From the NCBI RefSeq assembly GCF_016820445.1, contig NZ_JADHDT010000005.1, positions 124,001 through 188,000 of the forward strand: a DNA stretch of 64,000 nucleotides, given 5' to 3'. The notes under the pieces are model-generated. The model had not been told where the DNA came from. It was given only the letters and a program-made list of their open reading frames with translations, and did no database searches. Positions 27,527 through 37,475 of the stretch are shown here, one piece after another. This stretch comes from Sphingomonas beigongshangi. Lineage in GTDB: Bacteria; Pseudomonadota; Alphaproteobacteria; Sphingomonadales; Sphingomonadaceae. The stretch's first letter is position 1. Every line of letters starts with the position of its first letter. The position numbers were made by a program, and so were the translations under genes.

Positions 27527-27838
27527 TTACGGCTGGCGGGCGGCCTTTTCGACATGGCCGGAGGTGCCCTCGCGGCGGGCGATCTCCGCACGCACGTCGG
27601 CGAGGCTGTGCCCCGCATCGGCGAGCAGCACCATCAGGTGGAAGACGAGATCGGCGGCCTCCGCCACGAGCTTGTCGGGCTGCGCGAGCGCGGCGATGAC
27701 GGTCTCCGTCGCCTCCTCACCCACCTTCTGCGCGATCTTCGGCCTGCCCTTGGCGAACAGGCTGGCGACATAGGAGGTGCCGGCGTCCGCGCCGCGGCGC
27801 TGGGCGATGGTGGCGTCGAGACGGTCGAGCGGATCCAT
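27527..27838 (-). CDS. hisE: Phosphoribosyl-ATP diphosphatase
   Basis: A 103-residue HisE, second step of histidine synthesis. The MazG-like fold shows as SYVASLFAKGRPKIAQKVGEE (broken by helix boundaries) then EATETVIAA and AADLVFHLMVLL, with the metal-binding Glu/Asp residues in place. No HisI domain is fused. It is in the his operon between a small membrane gene and HIT. Confidence 0.92.
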   Translation of the reverse strand: MDPLDRLDATIAQRRGADAGTSYVASLFAKGRPKIAQKVGEEATETVIAALAQPDKLVAEAADLVFHLMVLLADAGHSLADVRAEIARREGTSGHVEKAARQP

Positions 27839-27871
27839 GCCGCTGCGCTTGGCGCGACGACGGGGGGCGCG

Positions 27872-28027
27872 TCAATCGTTCTTGGTGAAGCGGCGCCGCA
27901 AGGCCCTGCGGGCCAGCCAGACACCGATCACCGCCACGACGAACAGCGCGACGTCAGACAGCGCGGGTGCGGTGCGCGGATGGACGATGCCCGAATGGCC
28001 CCCGGCGACCGATGACAGCGCGATCAT
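27872..28027 (-). CDS. Small protein with a C-terminal membrane helix and arginine cluster
   Basis: A 51-residue protein from ATG 28027, overlapping the upstream stop by ATGA, which supports translation. It consists of a short polar N terminus, one hydrophobic segment (DVALFVVAVIGVWLA) and a RRALRRRF tail. This is a membrane helix plus basic cluster, the layout of C-terminal sorting tails such as PEP-CTERM, though the usual PEP motif is absent. It could equally be a simple single-pass membrane peptide. No function is known. Confidence 0.55.
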   Translation of the reverse strand: MIALSSVAGGHSGIVHPRTAPALSDVALFVVAVIGVWLARRALRRRFTKND

Positions 28028-28392
28028 GCGGGCAGCAGGTCGGGTTCGGTGAGCCACGCGAGCGCCGCGTCGGGATCGGCGAAGATGCGCAGATAGGGTT
28101 GCGTCATGAACCGTTGCACCTGCAGCCGGGTGATCGCGCTGCCCGTGACGACCGCGATGCGGCGTGCGCGCGGGAAATCGCCGAGGCGCGCATGGATCGC
28201 ATCGACCGCATCGCGCGGCTGGACGGTGGTGGCGCTCATGTCCATGCGGAGCAGGTAGCCAGGCCGGAAGCCACCGGCGACGAAGCGGCGCTCAAGCTCG
28301 TTCGCATAACCGGCGACGGCATCCGCCGTGAACAGGCCGGTCCAGCGAATATCGACGAGATTGCGCTCGGGATGCAGGTCGATCGCGTACAT
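28024..28392 (-). CDS. Hypothetical protein, possible STAS/SpoIIAA-like fold
   Basis: A 122-residue soluble protein. Alternating strands (NLVDIRWTGLFT, GYLLRMDMSATTVQP, ARRIAVVTGSA) and an ending resembling DPDAALAWL suggest a SpoIIAA/STAS-like fold, as in many small alphaproteobacterial proteins that end in a sentence of this kind. It sits in the his operon 36 bases after hisF and is coupled by ATGA to the next small gene. There is no link to histidine synthesis apart from position. Confidence 0.65.
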   Translation of the reverse strand: MYAIDLHPERNLVDIRWTGLFTADAVAGYANELERRFVAGGFRPGYLLRMDMSATTVQPRDAVDAIHARLGDFPRARRIAVVTGSAITRLQVQRFMTQPYLRIFADPDAALAWLTEPDLLPA

Positions 28393-28428
28393 GCGCCGAC
28401 CTTATCGCAGCCAAGCCTTGCGGAACCG

Positions 28429-29202
28429 CTAATCTGCGAAGAGGGGGCGACGAACGGGGATGCCCGCGGACGCGAGCGCGGCATGCGCATCGGCGATGCT
28501 CGCCTCGCCGAAATGGAAGATCGACGCGGCGAGGACCGCACTCGCATGGCCGTCGCGGATGCCGGCGACGAGGTCGGCGAGCCCGCCGACGCCGCCGCTC
28601 GCGACGACCGGTACCGAGACGCGGTCGGCGATGGCGCGGACGAGGGCAAGGTCGTAGCCCGACCGGGTTCCGTCCTTGTCCATCGAGGTGACGAGCAGTT
28701 CGCCAGCGCCAAGTTCGGCAAGGCGGACGGCATGCGCGACCGCGTCTATTCCCGTCGCGCGGCGGCCGCCATGGGTGAAGACCTCCCAGCCGTCGCCGGT
28801 CCGGCGCGCGTCAATCGAGGCGACGCAGCACTGGCTGCCGAACCGTTCCGCTATGTCGGCGACGACTTCCGGCCTCGATACGGCGGCGGAATTGACCGCG
28901 ACCTTGTCCGCACCGGCGAGCAGCAACGCGCGGGCGTCGTCGGCGGTGCGTACGCCGCCGCCGACCGTCAGGGGCATGAAGCAGACCGCGGCGGTGCGCC
29001 GGACGACATCGAGGATGGTGCCGCGATCCTCCGCGCTGGCGGTGATGTCGAGGAAGCACAATTCGTCGGCGCCGGCCGTGTCATAGGCGCGTGCCTGTTC
29101 GACCGGGTCGCCGGCATCGATCAGGTCGACGAAGTTGACGCCCTTGACGACGCGGCCGTTGGCGACGTCGAGGCAGGGAATGACGCGGGCGCGGACGGTC
29201 AT
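28429..29202 (-). CDS. hisF: Imidazole glycerol phosphate synthase, cyclase subunit
   Basis: A 257-residue TIM barrel. It starts with [19 protein letters not shown], containing the catalytic Asp (CLD), and has the second catalytic Asp in [13 protein letters not shown]. Phosphate-binding blocks TVGGGVRT and ASGGVGG are present. It works with HisH, encoded upstream in the same operon. The ATG at 29202 overlaps the stop of the small membrane gene before it. Confidence 0.95.
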   Translation of the reverse strand: MTVRARVIPCLDVANGRVVKGVNFVDLIDAGDPVEQARAYDTAGADELCFLDITASAEDRGTILDVVRRTAAVCFMPLTVGGGVRTADDARALLLAGADKVAVNSAAVSRPEVVADIAERFGSQCCVASIDARRTGDGWEVFTHGGRRATGIDAVAHAVRLAELGAGELLVTSMDKDGTRSGYDLALVRAIADRVSVPVVASGGVGGLADLVAGIRDGHASAVLAASIFHFGEASIADAHAALASAGIPVRRPLFAD

Positions 29203-29438
29203 GGCAGCAGGGCCCGTATGATGAGGACGATGGAGACGAGAAGCAGCGCCGCGACGATGGCGACCATGGCGGTGGCGCAGGCACGGAAAGCGAGCGGATG
29301 CTGGTCGCGGCGAACGCCGATCGGATTGATACCCCCGATCGGCACGTCGATCCGGCCGTGGCGGATCTGGTCGCGCAGCATCGGCGCATAGGCGCCGACG
29401 ACGCCGCCCGTCAGCAGGCCGGCGACGCCGGGATTCAT
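29199..29438 (-). CDS. Small membrane protein between hisA and hisF
   Basis: A 79-residue protein with a soluble N-terminal half ([20 protein letters not shown]) and one strong C-terminal membrane helix ([19 protein letters not shown]). It overlaps hisA upstream and hisF downstream by ATGA each, so translation in the operon is well supported. It is not a known histidine enzyme and I cannot assign a family. Confidence 0.7.
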   Translation of the reverse strand: MNPGVAGLLTGGVVGAYAPMLRDQIRHGRIDVPIGGINPIGVRRDQHPLAFRACATAMVAIVAALLLVSIVLIIRALLP

Positions 29439-30202
29439 ACCGCCGCCGCCGCCGCCACCGCGAGCGCGGCCGCGAGGTCGAGGCGCCCGTCGTAGAGCGC
29501 GCGGCCGGTGATGACGCCTTCGACGCCACCACGCTCTCCGTCGACGCGGGCATGAAGGGCAAGCATGTGGATGTCGTCGATGCCCTTCACGCCGCCGCTG
29601 GCGATGACGGGGATCGACACGGCGCGGGCCAGGTCCACCGTCGCCTCGATATTGGCGCCCTTCAGCAGCCCGTCGCGGCCGACATCGGTGAACAGCAGCG
29701 CGGCGACGCCTGCATCCTCGAACCGGCGGGCAAGGTCGACCACGCTCGTCGTCGAGACGTCCGCCCAGCCCTTGGTCGCGACCATGCCGTCCTTTGCGTC
29801 GACCGCGACGACGATGCCGCCCGGAAAATCGCGCGCCGCGCCACGGACGAAATCCGGATCCTCCAGAGCCGCGGTGCCGATCACCACGCGCGACACGCCT
29901 AGGTCGAACCAGCGCTCGACGCTGTTGCGGGTGCGGATGCCGCCGCCCAGTTGGACATGGCCCGGGAAGGCGGACACGATGCTGCGCACCGCGTCGCCAT
30001 TCACCGACTCGCCGGCGAAGGCCCCGTCGAGGTCGACGACATGGAGATGCTGCGCTCCCGCCCGGGCGAACAGGTCGGCCTGGTGTGCGGGATCGTCGCC
30101 ATAGACGGTGGCGCGGTCCATATCGCCTTCCGCAAGGCGGACGACCTGGCCGGCCTTGAGGTCGATGGCCGGGAAGACGATGAGCGGTACGGTGCGGGTC
30201 AT
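29435..30202 (-). CDS. hisA: Phosphoribosylformimino-5-aminoimidazole carboxamide ribotide isomerase
   Basis: A 255-residue TIM barrel related to HisF. It has [14 protein letters not shown] with the catalytic Asp, QLGGGIRT, and the second Asp in FTDVGRDG. Start ATG 30202 overlaps the hisH stop by ATGA; an ATG at 30211 would add three residues. Fourth step of histidine synthesis. Confidence 0.94.
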   Translation of the reverse strand: MTRTVPLIVFPAIDLKAGQVVRLAEGDMDRATVYGDDPAHQADLFARAGAQHLHVVDLDGAFAGESVNGDAVRSIVSAFPGHVQLGGGIRTRNSVERWFDLGVSRVVIGTAALEDPDFVRGAARDFPGGIVVAVDAKDGMVATKGWADVSTTSVVDLARRFEDAGVAALLFTDVGRDGLLKGANIEATVDLARAVSIPVIASGGVKGIDDIHMLALHARVDGERGGVEGVITGRALYDGRLDLAAALAVAAAAAV

Positions 30203-30804
30203 GGACGCCATTTCAGGAAGTTGGCGAGAAGGTCGAGGCCGTAGCGCTGGCTCTTCTCCGGGTGGAACTGCAGCCCGAGCATCGTGTCGCGCGCGATCGC
30301 GGCGGTGACCGGCCCGGCGTGGTTGGTTGTCGCCACCACGTCATCGCCCTCATAGGCGTAGCTGTGCAGGAAATAGGCCTCGCCGGCCGGCACCAGCGGA
30401 TGGCCGCCCGCGGGGCGCACGTCGTTCCAGCCCATGTGCGGCACCTTCGCCGCCATCGTGCCGGGATCGAGGCGGCGGACGCGACCCTTCATCCAGCCGA
30501 GGCCCCGGTGGATGCCCATCTCCTCGCCCGTCTCCGCCATCAGCTGCATGCCGACACAGATTCCCAGGAAGGGGCGGCCATGGTCGAACACCGCCGTGCG
30601 CAGCGCTTCCTCGAGCCCGTCGATCGCGCGCAGGTTCGCGGCACAGGCGCCGAACGCGCCGACGCCGGGCAGCACGATCCGATCCGCCCTGGCCAGATCG
30701 TCCGGATCAGCGGTGATCAGCACGTCGGTCGCGCCGGCCGCCGCGAGCGCGTTGGCGACCGAATGGAGATTGCCCGAACGTATGTCGATCAGCGCGAGCG
30801 TCAT
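30199..30804 (-). CDS. hisH: Imidazole glycerol phosphate synthase, glutaminase subunit
   Basis: A 201-residue class I glutamine amidotransferase. The nucleophile Cys is in FLGICVGMQ and the His-Glu pair is in LQFHPEKS. It supplies ammonia to HisF. The gene is coupled by ATGA to yciI-like upstream and hisA downstream. Confidence 0.95.
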   Translation of the reverse strand: MTLALIDIRSGNLHSVANALAAAGATDVLITADPDDLARADRIVLPGVGAFGACAANLRAIDGLEEALRTAVFDHGRPFLGICVGMQLMAETGEEMGIHRGLGWMKGRVRRLDPGTMAAKVPHMGWNDVRPAGGHPLVPAGEAYFLHSYAYEGDDVVATTNHAGPVTAAIARDTMLGLQFHPEKSQRYGLDLLANFLKWRP

Positions 30805-31118
30805 GCCAGCATCTCCGCCAGCGCGGGCGCTGCCATGCTGGCGGTGAAGCCGGTGACCTCGGCCCGCGCGAGTCCGTCGGAGACGAACGGATCGGTGGCG
30901 ATCAGGTCCTGCACCCGCTCCGCGTCGCCGCGCATGACGATGACGCCGCCCGTCCGCGGCACCTTGCGGCCCGACGCCAGGATCAGGCCCGCGTCATAGC
31001 CCTTGCGCAGCCAGGCGACATGGGCTGCCATCCGCGCGTCGATCGCGTCCAGCGGCGCGTCGTAGTGCAGCGATACCACGCAGAGCGGTGCGTCCGGCCT
31101 GACGAAGGGGTCGCTCAC
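30801..31118 (-). CDS. YciI-family protein
   Basis: A 105-residue dimeric ferredoxin-like domain. It shows the YciI pattern: [21 protein letters not shown] with the conserved His, then [14 protein letters not shown] and DPFVSDGLA. The biochemical role of this family is uncertain. The GTG at 31118 overlaps the hisB stop by GTGA, and the gene is coupled to hisH, so it is a true member of the operon. Confidence 0.85.
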   Translation of the reverse strand: MSDPFVRPDAPLCVVSLHYDAPLDAIDARMAAHVAWLRKGYDAGLILASGRKVPRTGGVIVMRGDAERVQDLIATDPFVSDGLARAEVTGFTASMAAPALAEMLA

Positions 31119-31702
31119 AACATCCCCTTTGTCGACGGGATGGCGTCGCCCTTGCGCGGGTCGATCTCCACCGCGGCGCGAAGCGCGCGGGCAAGCCCCT
31201 TGAACGCGCTCTCGACGATATGGTGGTTGTTCTGCCCATAGAGCGTCTCGACGTGCAGCGTCAGGCCGGCGGTCTGGGCGAAGCTGTGGAACCAGTGCTC
31301 GATCAGTTCGGTGTCGAGGTCGCCGAGCCGGGTCATCGTGAACGCCGTCTTCCACACGAGCCAGGGCCGGCCCGAAATGTCGAGCGCGACGCGCGTCAGC
31401 GTCTCGTCCATCGGTGAAAGCGCGTCGCCGTAGCGTCGGATGCCACGCTTGTCGCCCAGCGCCTTGGCGATGGCCTGGCCGAGCGCGAGCGCCGAGTCCT
31501 CGGCGGTGTGGTGGCCGTCGATGTGCAGGTCGCCCTCGACCTTGAGGTCGATGTCGATCAGGCCGTGGCGCGATAGCTGCTCGATCATGTGATCGAGGAA
31601 GCCGATGCCGGTATGGATGGCATAGACGCCGGTGCCGTCCAGATTGACGGTGACGTCGATCCGCGTCTCGGCGGTGGAGCGGTTGATCGTGGCGGTGCGC
31701 AT
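31115..31702 (-). CDS. hisB: Imidazoleglycerol-phosphate dehydratase
   Basis: A 195-residue HisB, the monofunctional type. The metal-binding repeats are visible: [13 protein letters not shown] and [12 protein letters not shown] in the first half, EHWFHSFAQ and [16 protein letters not shown] in the second. It is the first gene of the his operon seen here. I chose ATG 31702 (MRTATI) over in-frame ATGs at 31717 and 31780. The start region faces sspB on the other strand, so the operon promoter lies in 31703-31780 or within sspB's 5' end. Confidence 0.94.
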   Translation of the reverse strand: MRTATINRSTAETRIDVTVNLDGTGVYAIHTGIGFLDHMIEQLSRHGLIDIDLKVEGDLHIDGHHTAEDSALALGQAIAKALGDKRGIRRYGDALSPMDETLTRVALDISGRPWLVWKTAFTMTRLGDLDTELIEHWFHSFAQTAGLTLHVETLYGQNNHHIVESAFKGLARALRAAVEIDPRKGDAIPSTKGML

Positions 31703-31778
31703 ATCGGTTCGGCCCATAGAAGCGTGTGTCGTCACGCACAATCTTGACCGGCCATGCGAAGCCGCTACCCAAGGGTGC

Positions 31779-32264
31779 ATGACCGACGGACTGCCCGATA
31801 GCCTGATCCCCTATGACGAGATCGTCCAGGAGGCGCTGCGCGCCGTCGTCGGTCGCGTGCTGGGCTCGGTGGCCGAGACGGGCGCGCTGCCCGGCGACCA
31901 TCATTTCTACATCACCTTCAAGACCCAGGCGCCGGGCGTGGACATTCCCCGGCGACTGATCGAGCGGTTCCCGGACGAGATGACGATCGTGCTGCAGAAC
32001 CGTTTCTGGGACCTGACGGTGGACGAGCGCAAATTCTCCGTCGGCCTCAGCTTCAACCAGGTACCTTCGAAGCTGGTCATTCCTTATTCGGCGATCACCG
32101 GCTTCCACGACCCGGCGGTCAACTTCGAGCTGCGCTTCCAGGCGACCGAGGACCCGGATGACGGCCCCGAGCCGCATGACGAGGCGGAGAACGACGGCCC
32201 GACGGTGACGCCGGTCGAGGACGGATCGAACGTCGTCAGCGTCGATTTCAAGCGGAAGAAATAG
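31779..32264 (+). CDS. sspB: SspB-family protease adaptor (alpha type)
   Basis: A 161-residue homologue of the adaptor that brings SsrA-tagged and other substrates to ClpXP. The folded part (about 5-125) contains [17 protein letters not shown] and [15 protein letters not shown]. An acidic linker ([10 protein letters not shown]) then leads to the C-terminal ClpX-docking tail [10 protein letters not shown]. This layout matches the alphaproteobacterial SspB. It is divergent from hisB. Confidence 0.9.
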   Translation: MTDGLPDSLIPYDEIVQEALRAVVGRVLGSVAETGALPGDHHFYITFKTQAPGVDIPRRLIERFPDEMTIVLQNRFWDLTVDERKFSVGLSFNQVPSKLVIPYSAITGFHDPAVNFELRFQATEDPDDGPEPHDEAENDGPTVTPVEDGSNVVSVDFKRKK

Positions 32265-32397
32265 GGCGCGAGCAGCGCTGCGGAGCGTCTAGCCGGCGAC
32301 GCGCCCCGCCGATCCTCATCATTACGTGCATTGGCTGGACCCATCCACGCGCCTGGCGAGCGATGATGCGGCGCCCCGGTGCTGCGGATTCATAAGT

Positions 32398-32471
32398 TCC
32401 GGCCTTCGCCGGGATGACGATCAGGCTGACGCGCGGGGGTAACAGCTTCGCCCCGGACCGCGTGTCCGGGG
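32398..32471. repeat. Intergenic palindromic repeats before fumC
   Basis: CCGGCCTTCGCCGGGATGAC (32399-32418) is a small palindrome. It is followed by CCCCGGAC / GTCCGGGG (32451-32458 with 32464-32471). The first shares the core GGCCTTCGCCGG with the elements at 63126-63210. The rest of 32265-32548 shows nothing coding. Confidence 0.6.
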
Positions 32472-32548
32472 GCTTGCCTTGGCATGAACGACGGCGCGGC
32501 GTTATGGCGAAGCCGCAACCAACCCCGACGCCGCAGGTTCACGTTCAC

Positions 32549-33940
32549 ATGACCGATACCCGCACCGAGACCGATTCGATCGGCCCCATCGAGGTCCCCG
32601 CCGACGCCTATTGGGGCGCGCAGACCGAGCGGAGCCTGGAGAATTTTCCCTTCGATGCGCGAGAGCGGATGCCGATCGGTATCGTCCATGCGCTAGCCAT
32701 CGTGAAACAGGCGGCGGCGCGGGTGAACCGACGGCACGGCCTGCCGGCCGAAAAGGCCGAGGCGATCGACACCGCCGCGCAGGAGATCGTCGCGGGCAAG
32801 CTCGACGACCAGTTCCCCCTCGTCATCTGGCAGACGGGGTCGGGAACGCAGTCGAACATGAACGTCAACGAGGTGATCGCCGGTCGCGCCAATGAGATGC
32901 TGGCGGGTCAACGCGGCGGCAAGTCGCCCGTTCATCCCAATGACGACGTCAACCGCGGCCAATCGTCCAACGATAGTTTTCCCACCGCGCTGCATGTCGC
33001 AGCGGCGCTGGCGGTGCGCGACAGGCTGCTGCCGGCGCTAGCGATCCTTCACGATGCCCTGGCCGCCAAGGCGGCGGCGTGGGACGGTATCGTGAAGATC
33101 GGCCGCACGCATCTGCAGGACGCCACCCCGCTGACGCTGGGGCAGGAGGTGTCGGGCTATGTCCAACAGCTCGCCAACGCCCGGGACCGGATCGAAGGAG
33201 CGGTGAAACGCAACATCCTGCCGCTGGCACAAGGCGGGACGGCGGTCGGCACGGGCCTCAACGCACCGGACGGTTTCGCCAAGGATATCGCGGCCGAGAT
33301 CGCGACGCTGACCGGTATCCCGTTCGTCACGGCGCCAAACAAGTTCGAGGCGCTGGCGTCCAACGACGGGCTGGTCGATCTGCACGGCACGCTCAACGTG
33401 CTGGCGGTCGCGCTGACGAAGATCGCCAACGACATCCGGCTGCTCGGCTCGGGCCCGCGATCGGGGCTGGGCGAACTGGAACTGCCTGCCAACGAACCGG
33501 GCAGCTCGATCATGCCCGGCAAGGTCAATCCGACGCAGGCGGAGATGCTGACGATGGTCGCCGCCCAGGTGATGGGCAACAACGTGGCCGTCACCGTCGG
33601 TGGTCTGCAGGGGCATATGGAGCTCAACGTGTTCAAGCCGCTGATCGGCGCGAACGTGCTGCGGTCCATCGACCTGCTCAGCGTCGGAATGGAAAGCTTC
33701 GCGACTCGTACCGTCGAGGGCATGCGCGCGAACGAGGCGCGGATCGCAGCGCTGGTCGAGCAATCGCTGATGCTCGTCACCGCGCTCGCGCCCGAGATCG
33801 GCTACGACAATGCCGCGAAGATCGCCAAATATGCCCATGAGACGGGCGGGACGCTGCGACAGGCAGGGCTGACGCTTGGCCTGGTCGACGAGTCGACGTT
33901 CGACCGCCTCGTGCGGCCGGGCGACATGGTCGGACGATAA
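32549..33940 (+). CDS. fumC: Fumarate hydratase, class II
   Basis: A 463-residue iron-independent fumarase of the TCA cycle. Active-site blocks are [51 protein letters not shown] and the signature [11 protein letters not shown]. The ATG at 32549 gives the standard N terminus ([15 protein letters not shown]); the frame is open upstream through the repeat. A second, unrelated class I fumarase is encoded at 54464-56011. Confidence 0.96.
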   Translation: MTDTRTETDSIGPIEVPADAYWGAQTERSLENFPFDARERMPIGIVHALAIVKQAAARVNRRHGLPAEKAEAIDTAAQEIVAGKLDDQFPLVIWQTGSGTQSNMNVNEVIAGRANEMLAGQRGGKSPVHPNDDVNRGQSSNDSFPTALHVAAALAVRDRLLPALAILHDALAAKAAAWDGIVKIGRTHLQDATPLTLGQEVSGYVQQLANARDRIEGAVKRNILPLAQGGTAVGTGLNAPDGFAKDIAAEIATLTGIPFVTAPNKFEALASNDGLVDLHGTLNVLAVALTKIANDIRLLGSGPRSGLGELELPANEPGSSIMPGKVNPTQAEMLTMVAAQVMGNNVAVTVGGLQGHMELNVFKPLIGANVLRSIDLLSVGMESFATRTVEGMRANEARIAALVEQSLMLVTALAPEIGYDNAAKIAKYAHETGGTLRQAGLTLGLVDESTFDRLVRPGDMVGR

Positions 33941-34003
33941 GTCCTTTCCGGAACAACTGCCCGCTTCCGGCGATTGGATCCCCGCAAGCTTCGGGAGGCA
34001 ATC

Positions 34004-34216
34004 ATGAGCGCAACGACGATAGGCGCGCTGATCGGCGGCGCGATCGACTCTCTGTCGGGTGACGACGGCGTGGCGGACGGCGCGATCATCGGCGCGGTCA
34101 CCGCCAATGTGCTCAAGGTCGTGCTGCCGATCGCCGTCACCTATGCGGTGGGATGGGCGGTTCTGCGCGGTGCGGCGGAGCTGAGGAACCAGGTTTTCGG
34201 AAAGGAACAGGCATGA
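34004..34216 (+). CDS. Small glycine-rich membrane-associated protein
   Basis: A 70-residue protein starting at ATG 34004 with GGGAGG six bases upstream. It has an N-terminal glycine-zipper-like run (TIGALIGGAIDSL) and a hydrophobic segment (VLKVVLPIAVTYAVGWAVL). The stop overlaps the next gene by ATGA. Conserved hypothetical; no function known. Confidence 0.65.
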   Translation: MSATTIGALIGGAIDSLSGDDGVADGAIIGAVTANVLKVVLPIAVTYAVGWAVLRGAAELRNQVFGKEQA

Positions 34217-34419
34217 TCGGCAAGATTATCGGGGCGCTCGTCGGGCGCGAACTGGACCGTCGTGATGGCTCGGACGGTGCCAAGGGTGCATTGACCGGCG
34301 TGATCGCCGCTGGCGTGCTGCGCCGCATGGGCCCGCTCGGCATGCTGATCGGTGGGGGCTATGTGGCCAAAAAAGCCTATGATCGCCGAAAGCTGGCGAA
34401 GCGCGGTACGCTAGCCTGA
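34213..34419 (+). CDS. Small hypothetical protein coupled to the preceding gene
   Basis: A 68-residue protein, start overlapping the preceding stop. It has an N-terminal glycine-zipper helix (IGKIIGALVGREL) and a middle hydrophobic stretch (GPLGMLIGGGYVAKKA), ending in a basic tail. Both small proteins could insert in or coat a membrane. Function unknown. Confidence 0.6.
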   Translation: MIGKIIGALVGRELDRRDGSDGAKGALTGVIAAGVLRRMGPLGMLIGGGYVAKKAYDRRKLAKRGTLA

Positions 34420-34501
34420 AGCCAGCCGCCGATAAATTTTTCCGCAGTGCAGCAGGCCGCGGGTGCTTGACGCCCGCGGCCTTCGCGCGTCACTAGCGCA
34501 C

Positions 34502-35149
34502 ATGCCGACGACCCCTGCCGATCCGCACAACTTCAAGCGTCGTGGAGTCCTGTTCGTCCTTTCCTCGCCTTCGGGTGCGGGCAAATCGACCATCGCGCGC
34601 AAGTTGCTCGCCGCCGATCCGGAACTGGCCATGTCGGTCTCCGCGACGACGCGCCCGATGCGACCCGGCGAGGTCGAGGGCAAGGATTATCATTTCGTCG
34701 ATCTCGAGGAATTCCGCCGCATGGTGGCGGAAGACGAATTCTTGGAATGGGCGCACGTCTTCAACCATCGCTACGGCACGCCCCGCGCGCAGGTCGAGTC
34801 TATGCTGGCGGCGGGCAAGGACGTGCTGTTCGACATCGATTGGCAGGGTGCACAGCAGCTGTTCCAGATCGCCGGGGGCGATGTGGTGCGGGTCTTCATC
34901 TTCCCGCCCTCAATGGAAGAACTGCGTTCGCGGCTGACCAATCGCAACACCGACTCGGCCGAGGTGATCGAGGCGCGTATGGCGCGCGCGGCGAACGAGG
35001 TCAGCCACTGGGACGGCTATGACTATGTGCTGGTCAACGACGATGTCGAACGCTGTTTCGAAGGCGTGCGCACGATCCTGGCGGCGGAGCGGCTGAAGCG
35101 GTCCCGCCAGACCGGCCTGATCGGCTTCATCCGCAAGCTGACGCGCTGA
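34502..35149 (+). CDS. gmk: Guanylate kinase
   Basis: A 215-residue enzyme converting GMP to GDP. P-loop SSPSGAGKST is near residue 21-30, then SATTRPMRPGEVEGKDYHF with the GMP-binding Arg and Tyr, and FDIDWQGAQQL. Start ATG 34502; the frame upstream lacks conserved text. It stands alone between the small genes and the MFS gene. Confidence 0.95.
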   Translation: MPTTPADPHNFKRRGVLFVLSSPSGAGKSTIARKLLAADPELAMSVSATTRPMRPGEVEGKDYHFVDLEEFRRMVAEDEFLEWAHVFNHRYGTPRAQVESMLAAGKDVLFDIDWQGAQQLFQIAGGDVVRVFIFPPSMEELRSRLTNRNTDSAEVIEARMARAANEVSHWDGYDYVLVNDDVERCFEGVRTILAAERLKRSRQTGLIGFIRKLTR

Positions 35150-35213
35150 TCGCGCCCTCTTCCCTCACGCATCGGGCTGTTGCTATCGACGCGATCGGTA
35201 TGGGAGGGGCGGT

Positions 35214-36788
35214 ATGAGCAGCACGCTGAGCGGAAGGCAGGCCACATGGGCCTTCGTTCTGGGCTGTGTCGCGGTGACGCTCGGCGTGCTTGCGCACCTG
35301 CCGATGTTCGCGATGGCGCGGACGATGCACTACCGGCTGGCGGGAATGCCGATGGACCCGCTGATGCTGGCCGGCATGGCGTCGATCGTCGCGGGGACCC
35401 TGCTGGCCGCCTATGGCCTGCTGCCGCGCAATGTGGCGGCCCAGCGCGCTGCCGCGGCGGATATCGTGATCGCCGCGCCGGAGGATGCGCCCCTATCAGC
35501 CGCGCATTGGGGGCTCATGGCGGTGCTCGTCGTCGCCCTCATCATCGACGTGATGAAGCCTGCATCGCTCGGCTTCACCGTGCCGGGAATGATTGGCGAA
35601 TATGGCGTCCCGAAGCGGACGGTGTCCCTCGTCCCCTTCTTCGCGCTTGCCGGCACCGTCACGGGGTCGGTGCTGTGGGGGTGGATCGCCGACGTCTATG
35701 GGCGAAAGGCGTCGATCCTGCTGTCCGCGGTCATGTTCGTCGGCACCTCGATCTGCGGCGCGATGCCCAGCCTCGCCTGGAACATCGCGATGTGCTTCAT
35801 GATGGGGGCGGCGGCGGGCGGGATGCTGCCGGTCACCTATGCGTTGCTCGCCGAGATGATGCCGAGCCGCCACCGCGGCTGGAGCCTCGTGCTGGTCGGC
35901 GGGTTGGGCGCAGTCGGCGGCTATTTCGCCGCGAGCGGCCTGTCCGCCGTGCTGCAACCGGTCTTTGGCTGGCGCATCCTGTGGCTCGCCAACCTGCCGA
36001 CGGGACTTACGCTTGTGCTGCTCGGCGCACTCATCCCGGAATCGGCGAAATTCCTGCTGGCGCGGGGACGCGCCACGGAAGCGGAGGCGGTGATGCGCCG
36101 GTTCGGCGCGAAGGCGCGGCAGGCCGGACCTGCGGTGCTGGCGGAAAAGCGCGGATCGCATGCGCTTACCGGCCTCGGGCTCTACGGCAAGCTCGCGGCG
36201 CTGAGTATCTGCGCGCTGTCCTGGGGGCTGATCAATTTCGGGTTGCTGCTGTGGCTGCCCGCCGATCTCGTCGCCAAGGGCTATTCGGTCGGGGTCTCGA
36301 GCCGGCTGTTGGCCGAAAGCGCGCTGATCGCCTTTCCCACCGTCTTCGTCGCGGCGCTGCTCTATAGCCGCTGGAGCACCAAATGGGCGCTGGCGACGAT
36401 GATCGCGCTGACGCTGGCGGGGCTGGTGCTCGTCCTGCGACTGGAACTGGCGGGAACGGGCAGCCCGGTGCTGCCGGTGGCCCTGCTGATCGTCGGGACT
36501 AATGGCATCATCGCGATCGTCCTGCCCTATACCGCGGAAAGTTTCCCTCTGAAGGTCCGTGGCCGCGCGACGGGCTGGGTCGCGGCCTGTACCAAGGCCG
36601 GGGGTCTGATCGCACAGGGACTGACGATCGCCGGCATCTCGCTGTCGATGGGCAAGGCGGCGACACTGGTCATGGTGCCGACGGTCGTCGCGTTGACGCT
36701 CGTTGGGTGGTTCGGGCAGGAGACGCGGGGGCGCGACCTGCGCGACCTCGACGTCGATAGCGGCCAGATCGGCCACGCAGAAGCGTAA
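35214..36788 (+). CDS. Major facilitator superfamily transporter
   Basis: A 524-residue polytopic protein. After a first segment of two hydrophobic helices and a linker (about 1-95), it has the MFS motif GWIADVYGRKASIL between helices 2 and 3 of the MFS core, a MPSRHRGWSLV repeat-like loop, and FPLKVRGRATG in the second half. It resembles sugar- or aromatic-acid-type MFS porters. The N-terminal extra helices are unusual but may be part of this subfamily. GGGAGGGG precedes the ATG. Substrate unknown. Confidence 0.85.
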   Translation: MSSTLSGRQATWAFVLGCVAVTLGVLAHLPMFAMARTMHYRLAGMPMDPLMLAGMASIVAGTLLAAYGLLPRNVAAQRAAAADIVIAAPEDAPLSAAHWGLMAVLVVALIIDVMKPASLGFTVPGMIGEYGVPKRTVSLVPFFALAGTVTGSVLWGWIADVYGRKASILLSAVMFVGTSICGAMPSLAWNIAMCFMMGAAAGGMLPVTYALLAEMMPSRHRGWSLVLVGGLGAVGGYFAASGLSAVLQPVFGWRILWLANLPTGLTLVLLGALIPESAKFLLARGRATEAEAVMRRFGAKARQAGPAVLAEKRGSHALTGLGLYGKLAALSICALSWGLINFGLLLWLPADLVAKGYSVGVSSRLLAESALIAFPTVFVAALLYSRWSTKWALATMIALTLAGLVLVLRLELAGTGSPVLPVALLIVGTNGIIAIVLPYTAESFPLKVRGRATGWVAACTKAGGLIAQGLTIAGISLSMGKAATLVMVPTVVALTLVGWFGQETRGRDLRDLDVDSGQIGHAEA

Positions 36789-36791
36789 GGG

Positions 36792-37475
36792 TCAGCCCAG
36801 CGCGCCGAGGAAGCGCACCGCCGCGTCATAGTCGTGGCGACGGCCGGCGCGGGCCTGCTCGGCGAGGGGGTCGCGTCCCCAATGCTCGGCCTGCCAGTCC
36901 TCATCGACATTGGCGGCCGCCCAGATCGTATCGGCGTCACCTGCACGCTCTATCAGCGCGAGCGCGAGCACGAGCGATCCGGTGATCGTCACGATGGGTG
37001 ACAAAGCGGCGAGGCGGAAGCCGTCGAGCGCCGCGACCGCCTCACCCAGCCGGGCCAGGGTCGCTGCGGGCTGCGCCTGATGGACGATGCCCTGCGTGAC
37101 AACGAAGTGCACGTCGTACCGGCTCCGCGCCCAGTCCAGCCATGGGTCCCATTCCGCGGCCTGGCGGTCGGCCAATTGCTCGGGCTCCGCGGCGCGATAG
37201 CAAAGCAGGTCACTCTCGCCATAGGCCGAAAGACCGGCGGCGAATGCGCCATGCTCGGGCCCGACGCGGTCGATCGCGGCATTGGCGAGGCCGGTGAGCG
37301 GCATGGCTCGCGGGTCCAGGGTGTCCCCGACGGCGTTCCATTCCGCCGCAACCGCGTCCGCCAGGGCATCGGTCGGCAGCGCGAGCGGGGTGCGGCCCGG
37401 GGTGCGCACGGGCCGCCCGTCCAGCGTCACGACGCGATCGGCATCGACCCGCGCCTGCTGCCAGAAGCGCTTCAT
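36792..37475 (-). CDS. ATP12-family F1-ATPase assembly chaperone
   Basis: A 227-residue homologue of mitochondrial ATP12, which binds the F1 alpha subunit during ATP synthase assembly. Family text includes MKRFWQQARV, VTLDGRPVRTPGR, PLTGLANAAIDRV and YGESDLLCYRA. These genes are found in alphaproteobacteria and mitochondria. The start overlaps the stop of the small membrane gene (ATGA, 37472-37475). Confidence 0.92.
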   Translation of the reverse strand: MKRFWQQARVDADRVVTLDGRPVRTPGRTPLALPTDALADAVAAEWNAVGDTLDPRAMPLTGLANAAIDRVGPEHGAFAAGLSAYGESDLLCYRAAEPEQLADRQAAEWDPWLDWARSRYDVHFVVTQGIVHQAQPAATLARLGEAVAALDGFRLAALSPIVTITGSLVLALALIERAGDADTIWAAANVDEDWQAEHWGRDPLAEQARAGRRHDYDAAVRFLGALG

